From assembly GCF_900100375.1 (NCBI RefSeq), contig NZ_FNEZ01000002.1:930001-994000 (forward strand): 64,000 nucleotides of DNA, written 5' to 3'. Under the pieces are notes generated by a model. That model was not told the origin of the DNA, ran no database searches, and saw only the letters and a list, made by a program, of their open reading frames with translations. The position numbers were made by a program, and so were the translations under genes. This DNA comes from Flavobacterium noncentrifugens (GTDB lineage Bacteria; Bacteroidota; Bacteroidia; Flavobacteriales; Flavobacteriaceae). Position 1 is the stretch's first letter, and every line of letters starts with the position of its first letter. Of the stretch, positions 44,144-53,780 are shown piece by piece.

Positions 44144-45469
44144 CTACTTTTTCTTTTTTGAATTTTCAAAGAGCATTTGTTCTTCATAAATTTCAAGCTC
44201 CTTTGATTGAAGTTTTTCTTTCAGCCACGCGGCTAATTTGCGTTTTGAGGAAACTGGAAGTTTCTTGTGAACCTGGTATACCATCACTGGGACTGTCCTG
44301 GCACTGTCTGTAGATTCGTTAAATGTATGTTTCGCTATAGAGATATTGCTGATCTCGGGAAAAAGTATTTTTATCTCTGGAAGAATCTTTGCATTTTCGA
44401 TCCGGGCATTGGCAATTTCCTTTTTAAGTTTTGCGATAAGAATGTCCTTTTCATTTAGTGTCGCTTTTTCTGAACCGATTTCGTTAAGAATATCTCTTTT
44501 CAAATCAGTAGTATCCTGCCTGATCTGAAGTTTGGTATTTTCAATTTTATAGAATTTTAGCTTTTGATTGAGTTCGGCTACTTCTTTTGGTGAAAACTTT
44601 TTTGAGAGAAATGCCAATTCAATTTTGTGCGGTAGCGTAACATATCTGGTTTTCTTATAAAGGATTGTTAAGCCTTTATTGGTGAATTCATTTTCGATGA
44701 AATTATTCACTTTTTCATTGTACTTCTTTTCTTCGTAAAGTTTAAAAGCAAAATAGATGCTCGGAATCATTAATGCTATAATCAAGAACGTCATCGCATA
44801 TTTTACCTGTTTTTGCCGTTTTAAGTCGACTTGTTTTACGGGAGTGTATTTGAGATATTTAACGATAATGAACGTTGCGATGCAGATAAAGACACAGTTG
44901 ATTGTGTAAAGAAATAGTGCGCCAAGGAAAAATTTGAAATTTCCAATGGCCAACCCGTAACCAGCCGTACATAGCGGCGGCATTAAAGCCGTTGCAATCG
45001 CCACTCCTGGAATCGGATTGCCTTTTTCGACGCGAGTGATAGCGATAACTCCGACCAATCCACCGAAAAAAGCAATAAGTATGTCGTATATGTTTGGAGC
45101 AGTTCTCGCCAGTAATTCTGTTTGGGTTTCTTTAAACGGACTTAAATAGAAATAGATTGTGGACACAACCAAACTTACAACCGTCGCTATAAGTAGGTTT
45201 TTTAATGATTTCCGCAACAGTGCAAAATCAAAAATCCCCAACCCAAAACCAGCTCCGACAATCGGACCCATCAATGGTGAAATAAGCATCGCGCCAATAA
45301 TTACCGCTGTTGAATTTACATTGAGGCCAACCGAAGCAACTACAATAGCGCAAGCTAAAATCCAAAGATTAGAGCCGCGGAAGGAAATATTCGATACGAC
45401 GTTTTCCAGAACTTTCGCACGATCATCTTCGCCTTTATGGAGATTTATAAAGTTGAGTATCTTATTCAT
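44144..45469 (-). CDS. DUF389 membrane protein
   Basis: Membrane protein of 441 residues in the DUF389 (TIGR00341/TIGR00271) group. Six or so helices lie within residues 30-260, with the conserved AVIIGAMLISPLMGPI and GVAIATALMPPLCTAGYG segments. A cytosolic or periplasmic C-terminal region (about 275-441) is rich in Lys and Glu, with a coiled coil near 315-375. No activity is established for the family. It overlaps the NhaA stop by 8 bp, indicating tight co-expression. Confidence 0.88.
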   Translation of the reverse strand: MNKILNFINLHKGEDDRAKVLENVVSNISFRGSNLWILACAIVVASVGLNVNSTAVIIGAMLISPLMGPIVGAGFGLGIFDFALLRKSLKNLLIATVVSLVVSTIYFYLSPFKETQTELLARTAPNIYDILIAFFGGLVGVIAITRVEKGNPIPGVAIATALMPPLCTAGYGLAIGNFKFFLGALFLYTINCVFICIATFIIVKYLKYTPVKQVDLKRQKQVKYAMTFLIIALMIPSIYFAFKLYEEKKYNEKVNNFIENEFTNKGLTILYKKTRYVTLPHKIELAFLSKKFSPKEVAELNQKLKFYKIENTKLQIRQDTTDLKRDILNEIGSEKATLNEKDILIAKLKKEIANARIENAKILPEIKILFPEISNISIAKHTFNESTDSARTVPVMVYQVHKKLPVSSKRKLAAWLKEKLQSKELEIYEEQMLFENSKKKK

Positions 45470-46613
45470 CTGTTTCTACGATTTCTTTGGTGAGTATGAA
45501 TTTGAGGAAAATGAATCCTGCCAATGCTGCAACGAGCGAAGACAGCAGGATAATGAATTTGGCATTGCTGATGATCGTTTGGTCGTCAAACGCGAGCAAT
45601 GTTATAAATATGGACATGGTGAATCCGATTCCACCCAAAAGGCCAACACCGAAAATCGATTTCCATGTTAAATCTTCCGGTAATTTGCAGAATCCGCAAG
45701 CTGCAGCCAAGTAGGTAAGCAGGAAAATTCCCAATGGCTTTCCAACAATCAGCCCTAACGCAATGCCAATACTGTAATGTTCTGTAAGTACTGCGCCAAT
45801 ATCGGAACTCAATAGGATCGCTGTGTTGGCAAGTGCAAATAAAGGCAGGATAATGAACGAAACTGGTTTGTGAAGGAAATGTTGTAAAATATAGGAGGTT
45901 GATTTTTCGTCACCATTTCCGAACGGAATGGCGAAGGCCAATAAAACCCCGGTGATTGTTGCATGTACTCCAGAGTGCAGCATGAAGTACCACATAGCAA
46001 TTCCACCAATTAAATACGGAAACAGGTTCCTGATTTTGAGTCGGTTAAAAATCAAAAGTATGCCAAATATCCCTAGTGAAATGAAAAGATTGGTGAATGC
46101 GATTGTTTTAGTGTAGAAAAAGGCAATGACCAAAATCGCGCCCAAATCGTCGATTACGGCTAAGGCAGTCAAGAATATTTTCAAAGCGGTTGGAACCCGA
46201 TTGCCGAGCAATGCCAATATTGCTAATGCGAAAGCGATATCGGTAGCCATTGGTATCCCGGCTCCGGACTGCGTTTCCAATCCGAAATTAAAAACTAGGA
46301 ATAAGGCGGCGGGAACTAGCATTCCGCCAATTGCGCCAAAAATGGGTAGCATGGCATCTTTTATATTTGAAAGCTCACCGAGGTAGATTTCACGTTCCAG
46401 TTCCAGGCCAATCAGTAAAAAGAAAATTGTCATTAAGCCGTCATTGATCCAATATTCGATTGTTTGCCCTGACAACGGACTGTGCCAGAAATGGGCATAA
46501 CTTTCCATTCCGCAATTGGTAAGCGTCAATGATACCAATGTGCAGAGAATCAAAATGATACCAGCGGTCTTTTCATTTTGGAAGAAATCTTTAAAGAGTT
46601 TTGTTAGCTTCAT
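45462..46613 (-). CDS. nhaA: NhaA-type Na+/H+ antiporter
   Basis: Inner-membrane antiporter of 383 residues that exports Na+ (or Li+) in exchange for H+. The ion-binding aspartate pair lies in TALAVIDDLGAILV, preceded by the unwound helix segment ATDIAFALAIL. The second unwound helix GGIGFTMSIFI matches the family. Length and helix count (about 12) fit E. coli NhaA. It is the third gene of the operon and overlaps DUF389 by 8 bp. Confidence 0.95.
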   Translation of the reverse strand: MKLTKLFKDFFQNEKTAGIILILCTLVSLTLTNCGMESYAHFWHSPLSGQTIEYWINDGLMTIFFLLIGLELEREIYLGELSNIKDAMLPIFGAIGGMLVPAALFLVFNFGLETQSGAGIPMATDIAFALAILALLGNRVPTALKIFLTALAVIDDLGAILVIAFFYTKTIAFTNLFISLGIFGILLIFNRLKIRNLFPYLIGGIAMWYFMLHSGVHATITGVLLAFAIPFGNGDEKSTSYILQHFLHKPVSFIILPLFALANTAILLSSDIGAVLTEHYSIGIALGLIVGKPLGIFLLTYLAAACGFCKLPEDLTWKSIFGVGLLGGIGFTMSIFITLLAFDDQTIISNAKFIILLSSLVAALAGFIFLKFILTKEIVETDE

Positions 46614-46666
46614 TCGTATATTAAGGGTTAATCGTGTTGGTTTATATTAGGTAATTTTATCATTTG

Positions 46667-48409
46667 TCACATGATGAGTCGGACACCACCCAATTCAGAC
46701 ACCTTGTACGAAAACCGGTCTCCCGGAGAACCGATAAACATAAAATTTTTAGGGATGTTCCATTTATTGGAAAGTTCGTCTATTAAATCTGGCCCGAAGA
46801 CACCATCGATTTCTATGAATTCGATATGGATTTCAGGATAAGCCCTGTCGAGCACTTCAAGATCGATCTTTAAAGCCTCATTCGATTCGGTTTCTTTTTT
46901 GACGTTTACGATTTTGAGTTTTTTCGTGGTTTCATTATTTTGCACATACTGCATGACTTTGTTTAGAATTGCTACGTCATCGCCTTTGGTGTAGAACACA
47001 AATTCCTGGGCATGGATTTTATCGTGCATTTTCTTCAGATATCTGTTTCCAATAATCGCGAATTTCCTGATCGGTTTATAAAAATATTCCAGCCCATCAA
47101 GTCCTAACTGAATAATAACTGACCGACTGAGCATAATGACGACAAACATTATTGCAGGAATAAGATATTTAATGAATGTTTCAAAAGCCGCTTCATTGAG
47201 TATGATATTGCCGGCAAAAGCAGCTACTATAAAACCTATTGCCAAAACAACAGCCAAGCCACGTGCTTTTTCAGGCCTTGGTAATTTGCGCCGCTTGAAT
47301 TTTAATAATAGATTTCCAATTCCAAAAAGCGCCATTACGGCAAGAAAAGAGAATGTATACACGCCCGCGAGGGATTCAAGATGTCCTTGTGTAACCAATA
47401 ATACGGAAATGCATAATATCAGGAAAGTAATGATGATACGGTAATTTGAACCGCGCTTATTTTCTTTGAGGAAATAATTGGGTAAAATCCTGTCTAATGT
47501 CATCCGTTTTAAAAGTCCTGAAACACCAACGAATGAAGTCAGCACTGCGCCGCAAAGCACTAATACTGCATCAATCGAAATAAGAAATGCGAGCCATTCA
47601 CCGCCTGTAGTGTGCCCAAGAAATGATAACAACGATTCCCTGTGTCCATTCAATTCAGCAATAGGAATGATTGCAATCAATAATATTGCAATTGCAGGAT
47701 TAAAAAAACTGACAATCGCCCACATATTCCGAAGCGTTTTTGGAAATACGCCTTGCTTTTGTTCCTCGACAAAGTTTGCTGAACTTTCAAAACCTGAGAT
47801 TCCAAGCATCGCCGCAGAAAAGCCCAGAAACAAAACGTAAACTAAACTATGTCCAGTTATCGGGATTTCCCAATTGATGTGAAACGTTTCCAACCCGTTT
47901 GAAAACAGGAAAATAACGGAAACGATCACAAGCAACGAAAGTGAAAGCAGGTGGATTAGAAAAATAACAACAGCAACTACAGCAGATTCGCCGATACCAA
48001 TAATCGCCAATGCAGTAAAAAGGATCAGTACTATAACCGTGACAATCATCACATTAATGCCTGAAAAAATAGTATGAAGGTAATGCATCGCTTCCGTGGC
48101 AGAAATCACGGCTGTTGCCATATAGGAAAGAACGGTTAAAACTGCGGCAAACGAAGCGACTTTTTTGCTCGATGTATTTAGCAGCACATTATATGCGCCC
48201 CCATTTAGGGGCAAAGCGCCTACAACTTCACCATAAATTTTCCGGAATAAGAACAACACAAATGCAACGACCAATAGTGAAATCCATGCGTACTGACCGG
48301 CATATCCGATTGTTAGCGCGGAGACATATAAGCATGAAGAGCTGATATCGTTTCCGCAAATCGCTGTAGCCTGAAGTTCATTAAGTTTTTTGTGTATTGT
48401 TTGTGTCAC
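46667..48409 (-). CDS. APC-superfamily permease with a C-terminal domain
   Basis: Membrane protein of 580 residues. Twelve predicted helices (about 15-430) carry APC features, including ISSSCLYVS near helix 1 with its flexible Ser/Ala turn. A soluble C-terminal domain of about 150 residues (FVFYTKGDDVAILNKVM...DGVFGPDLIDELS) resembles a small alpha/beta regulatory module. It may import an amino acid or K+; the substrate is not evident. It begins 69 bp after the Usp gene. Confidence 0.87.
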   Translation of the reverse strand: MTQTIHKKLNELQATAICGNDISSSCLYVSALTIGYAGQYAWISLLVVAFVLFLFRKIYGEVVGALPLNGGAYNVLLNTSSKKVASFAAVLTVLSYMATAVISATEAMHYLHTIFSGINVMIVTVIVLILFTALAIIGIGESAVVAVVIFLIHLLSLSLLVIVSVIFLFSNGLETFHINWEIPITGHSLVYVLFLGFSAAMLGISGFESSANFVEEQKQGVFPKTLRNMWAIVSFFNPAIAILLIAIIPIAELNGHRESLLSFLGHTTGGEWLAFLISIDAVLVLCGAVLTSFVGVSGLLKRMTLDRILPNYFLKENKRGSNYRIIITFLILCISVLLVTQGHLESLAGVYTFSFLAVMALFGIGNLLLKFKRRKLPRPEKARGLAVVLAIGFIVAAFAGNIILNEAAFETFIKYLIPAIMFVVIMLSRSVIIQLGLDGLEYFYKPIRKFAIIGNRYLKKMHDKIHAQEFVFYTKGDDVAILNKVMQYVQNNETTKKLKIVNVKKETESNEALKIDLEVLDRAYPEIHIEFIEIDGVFGPDLIDELSNKWNIPKNFMFIGSPGDRFSYKVSELGGVRLIM

Positions 48410-48478
48410 TATTTAAATTGCTTTTTTATAAAGTTAATCAATGTTTGCCGATGCGTAGTGCTATAAACCAACTATATA

Positions 48479-49399
48479 TTACATGATTGGAATGTAGACC
48501 TCATTTTTTCTGTTTGTTTTATCGGCGCGTTCCATTAGTGGCTTTAATAGTTCAGGTTTGATGCACAGTATCGGAATTGTTGAATCGTTGATCATCCTGT
48601 TGGTAAAGCTGTGACTGGTAAAAAGGTCGTACCATTTCCTATCCATTGTTGCGTTCATCACGATAAGATCCACCTTCATTTTTTTGGCCGCTTCAAGTAT
48701 CGATCGGGATATTGATTCGCTGGCAATGATTTCGTAAGATACGGTCACATCTTCCGAATTAATATTGTCCCTGACTTCTTTTAATTTGTTTGTCAGGCCG
48801 TAAACTTCATCGACATCACTGACTTTGTAAATAGCTACCAGGTGAAGCTTCAATTTGCTTCTGATAGAAAACGGAATGAGGTAATCGAGCTTTGTGGCGT
48901 AACCATCAGTATTCCGGATTGGGTAAAGAACCGAATCGATTGTAGTATTTTTGAATTCACACGGGATTGTTAATGCAGGGCAGGACGTATGTTTCAAAAT
49001 TTCCATCGCTGTAGTGCCACTCCACATTTCTTGTAAGCTCCTTACCCCATGGGTTCCAATGATGGTAAGGTCTATTTTAGATGACTTTTCAAATTCGTTT
49101 ATAATTGCACCAACATCTCCCATTTCTACTTCGAAGTTAATCGTCATTGTAACGATTTCGATTTTATCGGAACTTTCTTTAGTCATGTCACTTATGGTTC
49201 GTGTTACCACACTTTTTAACATAGCAACGACTTTTTGGTGAACGTTCGCGAATTGTTCCAGCTTCATAGGTTTAATTACGTGGATGATATTCAATTGCGC
49301 TTTATTAGCAACTGCAATTCTGACAGCCATGCGCAGCGCGTTGCTTGCTGTTTCCGTAAAATTCATCGGAACGCATATCTTTTGTATTTTAAAATCCAT
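48479..49399 (-). CDS. Tandem universal stress protein (UspA-type)
   Basis: Cytosolic protein of 306 residues from ATG 49399 (MDFKIQKICVPMNF); an upstream GTG start is rejected. Two Usp domains are fused (about 1-140 and 150-300). The first has the ATP-binding G-x2-G-x9-G(S/T) motif (GTHGVRSLQEMWSGT). The second lacks it. It is the first gene of the ion-homeostasis operon and is divergent from the Crp/Fnr-type regulator. Usp proteins often bind ATP or cyclic nucleotides and modulate ion transport under stress. Confidence 0.9.
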   Translation of the reverse strand: MDFKIQKICVPMNFTETASNALRMAVRIAVANKAQLNIIHVIKPMKLEQFANVHQKVVAMLKSVVTRTISDMTKESSDKIEIVTMTINFEVEMGDVGAIINEFEKSSKIDLTIIGTHGVRSLQEMWSGTTAMEILKHTSCPALTIPCEFKNTTIDSVLYPIRNTDGYATKLDYLIPFSIRSKLKLHLVAIYKVSDVDEVYGLTNKLKEVRDNINSEDVTVSYEIIASESISRSILEAAKKMKVDLIVMNATMDRKWYDLFTSHSFTNRMINDSTIPILCIKPELLKPLMERADKTNRKNEVYIPIM

Positions 49400-49442
49400 A
49401 ATCACTATTTTTGTAGATGCAAAACGGTTGACAATTTTGCGA

Positions 49443-49460
49443 TGCACTTGAAGTAGTGCA
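49443..49460. promoter_or_regulatory. Inverted repeat TGCACT-N6-AGTGCA upstream of the Usp gene
   Basis: Perfect 6-bp arms with a 6-bp spacer lie between the Usp and Crp-type genes, about 45 bp upstream of the Usp ATG and about 60 bp upstream of the Crp ATG. Candidate operator. Confidence 0.45.
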
Positions 49461-49488
49461 AAGATACTTTCCTATTTTCTGCTCGAAG

Positions 49489-49502
49489 TTGACCGCTGTC
49501 AA
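49489..49502. promoter_or_regulatory. Crp/Fnr-type box TTGAC-N4-GTCAA
   Basis: Perfect palindrome with the half-site and 4-bp spacing typical of Crp/Fnr family operators (compare TTGAT-N4-ATCAA for FNR). It lies 16 bp before the ATG of the Crp/Fnr-type regulator, a position that fits autoregulation and perhaps control of the divergent Usp operon. Confidence 0.65.
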
Positions 49503-49518
49503 CCTTAATACCGAAATC

Positions 49519-50205
49519 ATGAGTTTTACAATATCAAAATACCATTTTAAAAGCGATCATATTTTTGATGGCATTAGTCAGAAAACAGAAGTCGATCTAA
49601 AGAAAATTAAAACAGTTGCCCTATTTTCAAAAGGTGAAATTCTTTATGAAGAAAACACAAATCCAAAGGCAGTTTATTTCCTGAAAAAAGGTAAAGTAAA
49701 GATCGAGCAATTGAATCCTGACGGTAAAGTGCGAATTTTCTATATCTACACAGACGGAGAATATTTTGGATTTAGACCTTTACTAAGTAATGAAATGAAT
49801 CCTGTCAGCGCAAGCTTTTTAGAAGACAGTGAGTTGGAAATTTATGAAGGAACAGGATTTAAAAGTATTGTCAGGAAATCTTCGCAGTTGTCTTTTAACC
49901 TTATAGAAATCCTGAGTTACGAATTTAATGTTTGGATAAACTTAATGTCTTCGCTGTCGCACAAATCAGCTAAAGAAAAAATCGCATTAATCCTTTTGAT
50001 TTTAGATGAAAAGTATAAAACTAGTGAAGGTATATCGGAAATCACAATGACCAAATCAGATATTGCAAGATATACAGAAACAACTGAAGAAACTGTTGTT
50101 CGCGTACTTAGCTTTTTTGCAGAGCAGGGGATTATAAGAAATGAAGGAAGAGTGTTTGAGGTTATTGATGTCCAGATGTTGGAAATTATCGCTGAGAGGT
50201 TTTAA
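49519..50205 (+). CDS. Crp/Fnr-family transcriptional regulator
   Basis: Regulator of 228 residues from ATG 49519 (MSFTISKYHF); a longer frame from 49456 covers the palindrome and is not preferred. The N-terminal cyclic-nucleotide-binding-like barrel (about 30-140) lacks the four cysteines of O2-sensing FNR. The C-terminal winged helix-turn-helix (about 165-228) has TKSDIARYTETTEETVVRVLS as recognition region. It is divergent from the Usp-APC-NhaA-DUF389-ClC operon and probably controls it. Confidence 0.9.
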   Translation: MSFTISKYHFKSDHIFDGISQKTEVDLKKIKTVALFSKGEILYEENTNPKAVYFLKKGKVKIEQLNPDGKVRIFYIYTDGEYFGFRPLLSNEMNPVSASFLEDSELEIYEGTGFKSIVRKSSQLSFNLIEILSYEFNVWINLMSSLSHKSAKEKIALILLILDEKYKTSEGISEITMTKSDIARYTETTEETVVRVLSFFAEQGIIRNEGRVFEVIDVQMLEIIAERF

Positions 50206-50358
50206 TAACTCAAGAGTTTAAATTATATTTTATTAACCGCTGACTCGCATTAATGATGTATTGGTAACAAATTTCGCTCTTAAGTTCTGCATATCTTCAC
50301 TAACTTTCTTATCAAGAACTCTAACGTAATGTTATATTATCGGAGCTTTTTTGTTCTA

Positions 50359-51435
50359 CTACGCTGCGTTTTGATTGTTATAATATCTTTTCCTGAACCA
50401 AAATGCCAAGTTGACCAATGCAATTAATGCCGGAACTTCAACCAGCGGACCAATTACACCCGCAAACGCCTGACCGCTGTTAATTCCGAAAACACCAATT
50501 GCAACTGCTATGGCCAATTCAAAATTATTGCCCGTGGCGGTAAAAGCAATAGATGTACTTTTAGAATAATCGGCACCAAAATATTTTCCGGTAAAAAAAC
50601 TTACGACAAACATGATTGTGAAATAAATAACCAATGGAATTGCAATTCTAATCACATCCATTGGAATCTGCACAATCAGTTCGCCTTTCAGGCTGAACAT
50701 GATCACAATTGTAAATAGTAGCGCAATAAGCGTTATGGGAGAAATGAATGGGACATATTTGGTCTGAAACCATTCTTCACCTTTCATTTTTATCAATCCG
50801 TTTCGGCTGATAAAACCCAATGCAAACGGAATTCCTAAATAGATTCCCACACTTTCAGCGATTTGACCGATACTGATTTCGACATTAAAGCCATGATAGC
50901 CAAAATAAGGAGGTAAAATGGTTATGAAGATATATGCGTAAACGCTGTAAAGAAATACTTGGAAAATACTATTCAATGCAATCAAACCGGCAGCATATTC
51001 ACGATTACCCTCAGCAAGGTCGTTCCATACAACAACCATTGCGATACATCTGGCCAGTCCGATCAGAATTACGCCAATCATGTATTCAGGATAGCCTTTG
51101 AGGAAAAGCAGCGCCAAAGCAAACATTAATATTGGTCCAACAACCCAATTCAGAAATAGTGATGCACCAAGCACTTTCGTATTTGAAAACACTTCGCCCA
51201 TCTTGCTGTAATTTACTTTCGCCAAAGGCGGGTACATCATCAGGATTAATCCTATTGCCAAAGGAATATTAGTCGTTCCGCTTGAAAACGAATTAATAAA
51301 GCCACTACTTGAGGGCATGAAATATCCGATAGCCACACCGATAGCCATTGCAAGGAATATCCAAAGGGTAAGGAAGCGGTCGAGAAAACCTAATTTTTTG
51401 CGTTCTGCTACCGGAGCACAATTATTTGCAGACAT
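50359..51435 (-). CDS. acr3: ACR3-family arsenite efflux permease
   Basis: Inner-membrane arsenite exporter of 358 residues with about ten helices. The conserved cysteine of the transport site is in [13 protein letters not shown] and the family Glu in [16 protein letters not shown]. It expels arsenite made by ArsC. It starts 2 bp after the arsC stop and is the last gene of the operon. An uncharacterised 153-bp gap precedes the converging Crp gene end. Confidence 0.95.
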   Translation of the reverse strand: MSANNCAPVAERKKLGFLDRFLTLWIFLAMAIGVAIGYFMPSSSGFINSFSSGTTNIPLAIGLILMMYPPLAKVNYSKMGEVFSNTKVLGASLFLNWVVGPILMFALALLFLKGYPEYMIGVILIGLARCIAMVVVWNDLAEGNREYAAGLIALNSIFQVFLYSVYAYIFITILPPYFGYHGFNVEISIGQIAESVGIYLGIPFALGFISRNGLIKMKGEEWFQTKYVPFISPITLIALLFTIVIMFSLKGELIVQIPMDVIRIAIPLVIYFTIMFVVSFFTGKYFGADYSKSTSIAFTATGNNFELAIAVAIGVFGINSGQAFAGVIGPLVEVPALIALVNLAFWFRKRYYNNQNAA

Positions 51436-51437
51436 CT

Positions 51438-52070
51438 TTAATTTTTAATTTGTGAGAATACATAAAACATTTCAGTTGCAATCTGCAAACTTCTCTCTTG
51501 GTACATTTCCTTTTGTTGCGGCGTATTGTCAAATGCTTTCGGGTCTTCAAAAGTTATCGGTATGCGTTTTTCCGCACCGGGAATAAAAGGGCAGCCGCCG
51601 TCGGCTTGTGAGCAAGTCATGATAGCTGCAAATTCGCTTTCTGGATTAAAATCATTGTCATATGTTTTGGAAAAGCAAATAACAGGATGTTCATTTTCAG
51701 CGTATTTAATTGCGTAAATCGGATTGGATCCTTCTGAAAGGGTTTGTATTTTAAAACCTGAATTTTTTAATGTTTCTGCTACCATAGGAAACATGGCGGT
51801 TGCTTCAGTCCCGCCAGAGTAGCAAAAAACATTTTCAATTCCGTAATGCACTGCCGCTGTTTGCGCCCAAACCTGAGACAAGTGGCTTCGCCTTGAATTG
51901 TGGGTGCAGATTAAATTTAATCTTATCTCTTTCTTGTTGTTTACTTTGGCTCGAATAAAATCAATAAGAGGTTGCAGTGTGATTTTGCGGTTTTCGGAAA
52001 TAGTATCGAAATTAAAAGTACTGATTGCCTTTTCGATTTCCTGAAAAATAGTGGGATCAGTTGCATTCAT
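51438..52070 (-). CDS. arsC: Arsenate reductase (LMW phosphatase-like)
   Basis: Thioredoxin- or glutaredoxin-dependent arsenate reductase, 210 residues. The phosphatase-fold active site CTHNSRR (C55-x5-R61) is at the end of the first strand. A Cys in VICFSKTYD and one in [10 protein letters not shown] are candidates for the resolving disulfide. It has an N-terminal extension of about 50 residues and an ending (YVFSQIKN) common in Bacteroidota members. It lies 25 bp downstream of the DUF6428 gene. Confidence 0.9.
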   Translation of the reverse strand: MNATDPTIFQEIEKAISTFNFDTISENRKITLQPLIDFIRAKVNNKKEIRLNLICTHNSRRSHLSQVWAQTAAVHYGIENVFCYSGGTEATAMFPMVAETLKNSGFKIQTLSEGSNPIYAIKYAENEHPVICFSKTYDNDFNPESEFAAIMTCSQADGGCPFIPGAEKRIPITFEDPKAFDNTPQQKEMYQERSLQIATEMFYVFSQIKN

Positions 52071-52095
52071 TGTTTTAGTTCTACGTGGTTAACGA

Positions 52096-52566
52096 TTAGC
52101 AGCAGTTTCCATCCGGAGTACAGCAAGGTTCATTATTCCTATCAGATAGGGTTACTTTTTGCTTTGCTGCAGGAATGCCACATTGTTCAGAAGCTAGGCA
52201 AGCGGTTTGTTTATTGAGGAGCAGGAAGTTTTCGCCATTAAAACCCAATTCATATTTACCGATTGTGTTTTCCTGGTATTCGACTTCAATTTCGAAATCA
52301 TTTATTCCAAGCACTTTTTCAGATAATGAAATAATGTTTAATAATTTGTTTGGTTTAAGCCTGTGATCTTCATCATTAGAGTCTTCCCACAATTGGAAAT
52401 TCACTACTGTTTCCTTGCGAACGGTTCCGCCACAGTCGATGAAGTTTTTGGTAATCAAACCAACTTCAGTTACATGAAAATTTTGTGGAACAAAAGTGCC
52501 GTTTGGAAGCATAAAAGTTAGCGCTTCCATATTGACTAAATGATTTTTAATTTCAGAAAGTTTCAT
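52096..52566 (-). CDS. DUF6428 protein with a Cys-rich C-terminal tail
   Basis: Soluble protein of 156 residues (MKLSEIKNHLVNM...). The main body is a DUF6428-like alpha/beta fold. The C-terminus carries clustered cysteines (QTACLASEQCGIP, then EPCCTPDGNCC), a likely metalloid-binding tail. DUF6428 genes are found in arsenic operons of Bacteroidota and have no defined function to my knowledge. It lies between arsR and arsC, with gaps of 43 and 25 bp. Confidence 0.85.
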   Translation of the reverse strand: MKLSEIKNHLVNMEALTFMLPNGTFVPQNFHVTEVGLITKNFIDCGGTVRKETVVNFQLWEDSNDEDHRLKPNKLLNIISLSEKVLGINDFEIEVEYQENTIGKYELGFNGENFLLLNKQTACLASEQCGIPAAKQKVTLSDRNNEPCCTPDGNCC

Positions 52567-52609
52567 TTTTAAATTTTTAGAAGATTGTTAATCGCGTAAT
52601 TAGCAGCAC

Positions 52610-52927
52610 TCATTTCTTTTCTAAATGCTCAGTAATGTGTTGAAAGAAGCCCTTTATTTTTTCGATGCCTGGTTCATTAATGCAATAGCATATTGAAGTT
52701 CCTTCGATGCTGCCTTTTATAAGTCCTGCATTTTTGAGTTCTTTCAGATGTTGGCTTACCGTAGGCTGTGCCAGCGGCAGTTCATTTACAATATCTCCAC
52801 AGATGCAGGTGTCTACTTTCAAAAGGAATTCCATTATCGCAATTCTGGCTGGATGTCCTAATGCTTTTGCTATTACAGCAAGGTCGTTTTGCTGTTCCGT
52901 AAAATGGTCTGTTTTTGTTGCTCCCAT
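52610..52927 (-). CDS. arsR: ArsR-type metalloregulatory repressor
   Basis: Winged-helix repressor of 105 residues from ATG 52927 (MGATKTDHF); an upstream TTG frame is not preferred. The recognition helix is QPTVSQHLKELK. Metalloid-binding cysteines are in DTCICGD, as in the alpha-3 CxC motif, and a second CYC lies near the C-terminus. Arsenite binding should release it from the upstream palindrome and derepress the arsR-DUF6428-arsC-acr3 operon. Confidence 0.92.
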   Translation of the reverse strand: MGATKTDHFTEQQNDLAVIAKALGHPARIAIMEFLLKVDTCICGDIVNELPLAQPTVSQHLKELKNAGLIKGSIEGTSICYCINEPGIEKIKGFFQHITEHLEKK

Positions 52928-52939
52928 AGTAGTATATTT

Positions 52940-52951
52940 ATATTGCAATAT
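52940..52951. promoter_or_regulatory. Palindromic ArsR operator ATATTGCAATAT
   Basis: Perfect 12-bp palindrome 13 bp upstream of the arsR ATG. The position fits autorepression of the ars operon. Confidence 0.65.
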
Positions 52952-53125
52952 TACGATTTATATTCTCATATGCACTTGTTATTATACAAAAAGTGTAATA
53001 GTGCGGGAAGTTTAATACGTAGTGATAAAGAAACTTAATTGATAAACATATAATGCTTCAGCTGACACCTATAATGTAGTTACCAAAAAAAACTATTTTT
53101 GGCTTAACCGACTGTTTTAATAGGG

Positions 53126-53765
53126 TTATAAATTTAAAACCGCATTTATCATATCTTCTTTTATGAATTCCCACTCTTTACCTCTAAGGCATATTGGATC
53201 AAAATCATCGTCACTACTTTCAAAATTTCTAAAATTCTGGAGAATAACAGTTTCGTCATGTGTGAATTCACTTCTTGTTCTGTGAAGTGCTAACATCTGT
53301 GAGATATTATACTCTGGCAATAATTCATGTAAATGCCAAAAATCTTTTTTGCGCCCTTCGCGCAAGACTACATCAACTTTCATCGCGATTATTTCTTCAA
53401 CGGTTGCCATTCTGATGCCATCAATAATAGTAGCTGTTTGTATAAAAGGATCGTTACTATAATAAAGGTCTAGTTTTACGCTGTTCTCTTTATCTTTTCC
53501 AATTAAATACGATTTACCCATACCAACATTTCCTCCAAAACCTGTATCCACATACGGAAAGGTAGATTTTAGCACTTCCTCCAAAACGACAAAGTCTAGT
53601 GATCCGTATTCAGCATCCGTAAATAAGTCGATATCTACGGACATTCGATGTCCGATGTGAAGGCTCAATGCCGTGCCACCTACTAGTCTAAACGCATCAA
53701 ATTGAGAGCGTCATTAGTATTTCCAAGCATTGCTTCAGCGTTGGGTTTACAGTATTCCAAAACAT
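53126..53765 (-). pseudogene. Frameshifted AbiEii/AbiGii-type nucleotidyltransferase toxin
   Basis: The main frame encodes about 180 residues with the nucleotidyltransferase core: GGTALSLHIGHRMSVDIDLFT, then MATVEEIIAMKVDVVLREGRKKDFWHLHELL. The true N-terminus (MFWNTVNPTLKQCLEILMTLS) is in another frame. The two join near 53697-53702, where a CTCTC tract appears to have lost two bases. Upstream is a truncated antitoxin. The reading frame break suggests an inactive toxin, but a start at the GCATTG within the frame could in principle give a short product. Confidence 0.82.
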
Positions 53766-53780
53766 TAGCTCATAGGATTT

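Noticed and set aside
50206..50358. Terminator between the Crp and acr3 genes
   Set aside because: Only a weak stem is seen and it has no convincing U tract in either direction.
52928..52948. TTG start for ArsR
   Set aside because: It would put the operator inside the coding region; ATG 52927 is the usual start.
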